Shown here piece after piece: positions 60,962-64,000 of a stretch of DNA of 64,000 bases. The notes beneath the pieces are model-generated. The model did not search any database, had not been told where the DNA came from, and saw nothing but the letters and a program-made list of their open reading frames with translations. The stretch is taken from assembly GCF_017312725.1 (NCBI RefSeq), contig NZ_BOPO01000133.1, positions 19,929 through 83,928 on the forward strand. Reading direction: 5' to 3'. The stretch's first letter is position 1; the number at the start of each line of letters is the position of its first letter. This stretch comes from Actinocatenispora comari (GTDB lineage: Bacteria > Actinomycetota > Actinomycetes > Mycobacteriales > Micromonosporaceae). The position numbers and the translations under genes are program-made.

Positions 60962-62485
60962 ATGCCCATCTCCGAAGCACGGGTACCAACGCGCAGACCC
61001 GGCCGCTACCTGACCCAGCTGGGCCGGCATGCCCAGGCGATCGGCCATCGGCCCGGTCACGGCGGGCACGACGCCGGCGGTGCGAGCCAACCGCATCCCC
61101 GAATGCTGCGGGTCGAACAGTCCGATACCACCGCCACCCTGGAGTTCGATCGGGGCCGCTGCACGCTCGACGCCGAGCCGGATGCCCTCGTGCTGCGCAT
61201 CGAGGCCCCCGACGCGACCAGCCTGGCGCAGCTCGAACGGCTGATCGGGTCCGACCTCGAGCGGTTCGGCAACCGGGACCAGCTGACCGTCACCTGGCAC
61301 CGCTCCGACGACCATCGCGACGGCGAGCACGACCACCACGGTGGCGAGCACGACCGGCACGGTGGCGATCACGACCACCACGGCGGCGAGCACGACCACC
61401 ACGGTGGTGACCGCGACCAGCACGGTGGTGATCACCCGCACGGTCCGGGGGACGCTCACGCCCAGGGCGGTGACCACGGCCACGCGCACCGGCACGGTGG
61501 CGTCTGGGGCAGGGTCCGGCACGCGCTGGTGCCGCACAGCCACGACAGTGCCGACCGCGTCGACACCGCACTCGAGAACAGCCGGCGTGGCGTCCGTACC
61601 CTCGTCTTCTCGTTCCTTGCCCTGTCGGTGACCGCGGTGGTGCAGCTGGTGGTCGTGCTGTTCAGCGGATCGGTGGCGTTGCTCGGCGACACGGTCCACA
61701 ACGCCGCCGACAGCCTGACCGCGCTGCCGGTCGGGGTCGCGTTCGTCCTCGGCCGGCGAGCCGCCACCCGCCGCCACACCTACGGTCTGGGACGGGCGGA
61801 GGACCTCGCCGGTGTCGTCGTGGTACTGGTCATCGCCGCCTCGGCGGTGCTGGCCGGCTACGCGGCGGTACGGCGGCTGCTCGACCCGCAGCCGGTCCAC
61901 CAGCTGTGGGTCGTGGCCGCCGCCGGTGTGATCGGCTTCGCCGGCAACGAACTGGTCGCGCGCTGGCGCGTCACCGTCGGCCGCCGGATCGGTTCGGCCG
62001 CCCTGGTAGCCGACGGGTTGCACGCCCGCGCCGACGGTTTCGCCTCCCTCGCGGTGGTCCTCGGCGCCGCCGGCGTGGCGGTCGGGATCCCGCTGGCGGA
62101 TCCGGTGATCGGGCTGGCCATCACCGTCGGGATCGCCTTCGTCGCGGTCGATGCGGCCAGGCAGGTGTTCGGTCGCCTGATGGACGCGGTCGATCCCGGT
62201 ACCGTCGCGGCGATCGAGCGCGCCGCCGCGGGCACCGATCGCGTCGACCGTGCCTACGACGTCCGGGTCCGGTGGGTCGGGCACAGCCTGCGGGCCGAGC
62301 TCGCCGTCGCCGTGGATGCCACGCTGCCCGTCGGCGCCGCGCACCGGATCGCGCACGAGGTGGAGCACCGGCTGATCCACGCGATACCTCGGCTGGCCGC
62401 CGCGATCGTGCACACCGAACCGGCCGACGCCGGCCCGGCCCATGGCGCCCTCGCCCACCACCGCACCGCCGCCGCGCCGGCGTGA
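60962..62485 (+). CDS. DUF2218 domain - His-rich linker - CDF cation efflux transporter fusion
   Basis: The product is 507 residues. Residues about 5-113 match DUF2218 (RVPTRRPGRYLTQLGRHAQ, FDRGRCTLDAEPDALVLRIEA in parts), usually a separate protein. Residues 113-178 are His/Asp/Gly repeats of GEHDHHG, encoded by 21-bp units. Residues about 210-400 are the CDF membrane domain with six helices; metal site residues are D243, H246 and D250 (GDTVHNAAD) and D351, H354 and D358 (DGLHARAD). A C-terminal cytoplasmic CDF domain follows. It exports a divalent metal in exchange for protons. ATG 60962. Confidence 0.92.
   Translation: MPISEARVPTRRPGRYLTQLGRHAQAIGHRPGHGGHDAGGASQPHPRMLRVEQSDTTATLEFDRGRCTLDAEPDALVLRIEAPDATSLAQLERLIGSDLERFGNRDQLTVTWHRSDDHRDGEHDHHGGEHDRHGGDHDHHGGEHDHHGGDRDQHGGDHPHGPGDAHAQGGDHGHAHRHGGVWGRVRHALVPHSHDSADRVDTALENSRRGVRTLVFSFLALSVTAVVQLVVVLFSGSVALLGDTVHNAADSLTALPVGVAFVLGRRAATRRHTYGLGRAEDLAGVVVVLVIAASAVLAGYAAVRRLLDPQPVHQLWVVAAAGVIGFAGNELVARWRVTVGRRIGSAALVADGLHARADGFASLAVVLGAAGVAVGIPLADPVIGLAITVGIAFVAVDAARQVFGRLMDAVDPGTVAAIERAAAGTDRVDRAYDVRVRWVGHSLRAELAVAVDATLPVGAAHRIAHEVEHRLIHAIPRLAAAIVHTEPADAGPAHGALAHHRTAAAPA
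61322..61426 (+). repeat. Five 21-bp in-frame repeats encoding the His-rich linker
   Basis: Units start at 61322, 61343, 61364, 61385 and 61406; the type unit GGCGAGCACGACCACCACGG plus T encodes GEHDHHG. Copy number can change in frame, altering metal-binding capacity. Confidence 0.9.
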
Positions 62486-62507
62486 CGCGCACGATCCGGT
62501 CGGTGCG

Positions 62508-62535
62508 GGCCGGGCCACCTCGACCGGGCCCGGCC
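62508..62535. terminator. Hairpin between convergent CDF and DUF3995-like genes
   Basis: GGCCGGGCC (62508-62516) and GGCCCGGCC (62527-62535) pair perfectly around a 10-nt loop, 23 bp past the CDF stop and 50 bp before the convergent stop. Confidence 0.65.
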
Positions 62536-62584
62536 GCGGGTCGCCGGAGCGGCGGACGCCCGCCGTCGGCTACCGCGGCGGGGC

Positions 62585-63055
62585 TCATCCCGGTGTCGCC
62601 GGCACCGGATCGCGGTGCTCCCGGCGTAGCAGTACCAACCCCGCGGCGGCGAGCAGCAGGCACAGCGGCGTGTAGACGGCCAGGTTGAGGCGGAAGAACG
62701 TGCTCGCCGGATCCGCCGTCACCAGCCAACCGAACCCGGCGACCGCGCGTACCGCGGTGCCGCCGGTCACCGCGAGCGTCGCCAGGTACGGCAGCCAGCG
62801 CGGCACCCGCCGACCTGCCGCGCCGAGCAGCCCGGCGCGCGCCGCGACCAGCACCGCGCCGCCGAACAGCGTCACCGCGAGCGGCACCAGTACCGGCGGC
62901 GTGAACGGCACCTGCGTGCCGAGCAGCCCGGCGGACAGCGCATGGTGGTCGTGCGCCGGCCACGGGCTGCCGGACACCGCCCAGAACGTGTGCAGACCGC
63001 CGTCGAGCATCAGTACCGACGCCACCACGGCGCCGGCGATCGAACGAACCCTCAC
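62585..63055 (-). CDS. DUF3995-like small membrane protein
   Basis: The product is 156 residues with four hydrophobic segments (about 5-22, 45-65, 80-100, 115-138). LDGGLHTFWAVSG near the start is characteristic of DUF3995 proteins. Function unknown. GTG 63055 has GGAGG five bases upstream; an in-frame upstream extension (about 36 residues from a GTG near 63160) lacks membrane or family features. Confidence 0.82.
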   Translation of the reverse strand: MRVRSIAGAVVASVLMLDGGLHTFWAVSGSPWPAHDHHALSAGLLGTQVPFTPPVLVPLAVTLFGGAVLVAARAGLLGAAGRRVPRWLPYLATLAVTGGTAVRAVAGFGWLVTADPASTFFRLNLAVYTPLCLLLAAAGLVLLRREHRDPVPATPG

Positions 63056-63271
63056 CGCTACCTCCTCGCGACCGGCGCGCGGTCGCGGTTCGACCGGCCC
63101 GATCTCGTCCGGACAGAGCGCCCGGACGGCCGCCGCGATCCGTTCGGTGAACCACGTCACAGGGGGGAGCGTTCCGCCGTCCGGCAGTCTCCTTCCCGGT
63201 ACACCGACGAGACGGAGGGTGCCGGTGCGAACCAGGGATCGTTGCCCCGCGGGCGGCCGGCGGCGACGCCG

Positions 63272-63898
63272 GTGACCGCCGCCGACGGCCGGGACGCGCG
63301 GCCGGGACCGGAGCGGATCGCGACGGTGGTCCGCGGCGCGCAGCGCGGTGATCTGCTGGCGCTGCACGACCTGCTCGACCTGATCACCCCGTACGTGCGG
63401 CGGCTGTGCGGCCCGATCGCGCTCGCGGACGGGCCGGACGCCGCGCAGGAGGCGCTGATCGTGGTCCTGCGCAACCTGCGCTCGCTGCGCACCCCGGAGG
63501 CGCTGTTCGGCTGGGTACGGGTGATCGCGGTGCGGGAGGCGGTCCGGGTGGCGCGTCGCTCGGCCCGGACGGTGCCGGCCGAGCTCGGCGAGATCCCGGC
63601 GCCGGGCGATCCGGCGCTCGCCGTCGACGTCGCGGACGTGCTGCGCCGCCTCGCCCCCGAACACCGGGCGGTGCTGATGCTGCGCGACCTGGAGGGCCTG
63701 GACGAGGCACGGGCCGCGGAGCTGCTCGGCGTACCGACCGGCACCGTACGGTCCCGGCTGTTCCGGGCCCGCCGGATGTTCCGCCGCGCCTGGCTCGCCG
63801 ACGCCCCTCCCGACCCGCCGGCCCCGGCACCGGCCGGCGGCGTCGAACTGCCCGCCGGCCGCGCCGACGCCCGCCCGACCGAGAGGAGGCCGCGGTGA
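63272..63898 (+). CDS. ECF RNA polymerase sigma factor
   Basis: The product is 208 residues. Region 2: GDLLALHDLLDLITPYVRRL and DAAQEALIVVLRNLRSLR, WVRVIAVREAVRVAR. Region 4: RLAPEHRAVLMLRDLEGLDE and AELLGVPTGTVRSRLFRARR. A 35-residue Pro/Ala-rich tail follows. GTG 63272 is the best start; TTG 63242 is possible. The stop overlaps the next GTG (GTGA), so the next protein may be its regulator. Confidence 0.9.
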   Translation: MTAADGRDARPGPERIATVVRGAQRGDLLALHDLLDLITPYVRRLCGPIALADGPDAAQEALIVVLRNLRSLRTPEALFGWVRVIAVREAVRVARRSARTVPAELGEIPAPGDPALAVDVADVLRRLAPEHRAVLMLRDLEGLDEARAAELLGVPTGTVRSRLFRARRMFRRAWLADAPPDPPAPAPAGGVELPAGRADARPTERRPR

Positions 63899-64000
63899 AC
63901 CGGCCCCACCCCGCCTGGCCCGTCGCCGAACTCGACGACCTGCGGCGGCTGCGCGCCGTGCACGCCGCGTACCCCGGCTCGCGGCTCACCGAGACGAGCC
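63895..64000 (+). CDS. Unknown protein coupled to the ECF sigma factor (truncated by window end)
   Basis: GTG 63895 has GAGGAGG about eight bases upstream and overlaps the sigma factor stop. The 35 visible residues (starting MNRPHPAWPVAELDDLRRL) are soluble-looking, with no membrane segment, so a classic membrane anti-sigma is not evident in this part. Family not recognised. Confidence 0.6.
   Translation, partial: MNRPHPAWPVAELDDLRRLRAVHAAYPGSRLTETS

Overview
The window is very GC-rich, with third codon positions almost all G or C, many GTG starts, purine-rich ribosome-binding sites and many GTGA/ATGA overlaps. Together with SARP, GlxA-type, ECF-sigma and TetR regulators and an IdeR/DtxR-type iron box, this points to a filamentous actinomycete. 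The abundance of GGTACC-like words suggests Micromonosporaceae, but that is only an inference. The only RNA gene seen is tRNA-Ala(GGC). No integrase, transposase, CRISPR array or origin was recognised, so this reads as ordinary chromosome with several accessory loci.

Layout. 1-592: truncated DedA protein. 770-4467 (minus): coupled cluster of GT2 glycosyltransferase, DUF2064 transferase, methyltransferase, molybdopterin/cytochrome b fusion and a small membrane protein. 4600-8125 (plus): repeat-bearing membrane protein with an OmpR-type response regulator and histidine kinase. 8430-11382: sugar-nucleotide epimerase, methylthioadenosine phosphorylase, YqgE and tRNA-Ala. 11851-18717: regulators, an ECF sigma factor coupled to a triple-VOC protein, a TetR/NAD(P)-reductase pair with two operators, an alpha/beta hydrolase and a YrdC protein. 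18949-20658: iron box in front of two ferritin-like paralogues. 20686-22739: a small conserved protein, and an aldo-keto reductase divergent from a TetR regulator.

22816-36852 is an exopolysaccharide locus: GH26-like lipoprotein, secreted beta-propeller, acyltransferase, Wzz-like protein with a dead kinase domain, GT2, Wzy-like ligase/polymerase, Wzx-like flippase, sulfotransferase, APH-like kinase, WecG/TagA transferase and the initiating polyprenyl glycosylphosphotransferase. The last has its own promoter and a folded leader.

37405-47563 looks like a glycan-utilisation locus. A secreted GH172 protein and a secreted GH43-like/PLL-propeller protein are read leftward; a ribose-type ABC importer is read rightward. 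Both units start from near-identical promoters (TTGACA-N18-TAGYTT) followed by the same 12-bp operator GAAATCGATTTC, so one LacI-type repressor encoded elsewhere probably controls both.

47616-58943: dienelactone hydrolase and GlxA regulator around a long palindrome, a SUFU protein, a polar amino-acid ABC importer whose first gene has a hairpin hiding its ribosome-binding site, several hypothetical proteins, an epoxide-hydrolase-like enzyme and a SARP regulator. 59089-62485 is the most unusual unit: a near-consensus promoter with a TetR-type palindrome filling its spacer, a 14-codon leader frame, a His-tailed membrane protein, a hydrolase-methyltransferase fusion, and a DUF2218-His-linker-CDF cation transporter fusion. 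The window ends with a DUF3995-like membrane protein, an ECF sigma factor and the start of a coupled gene.
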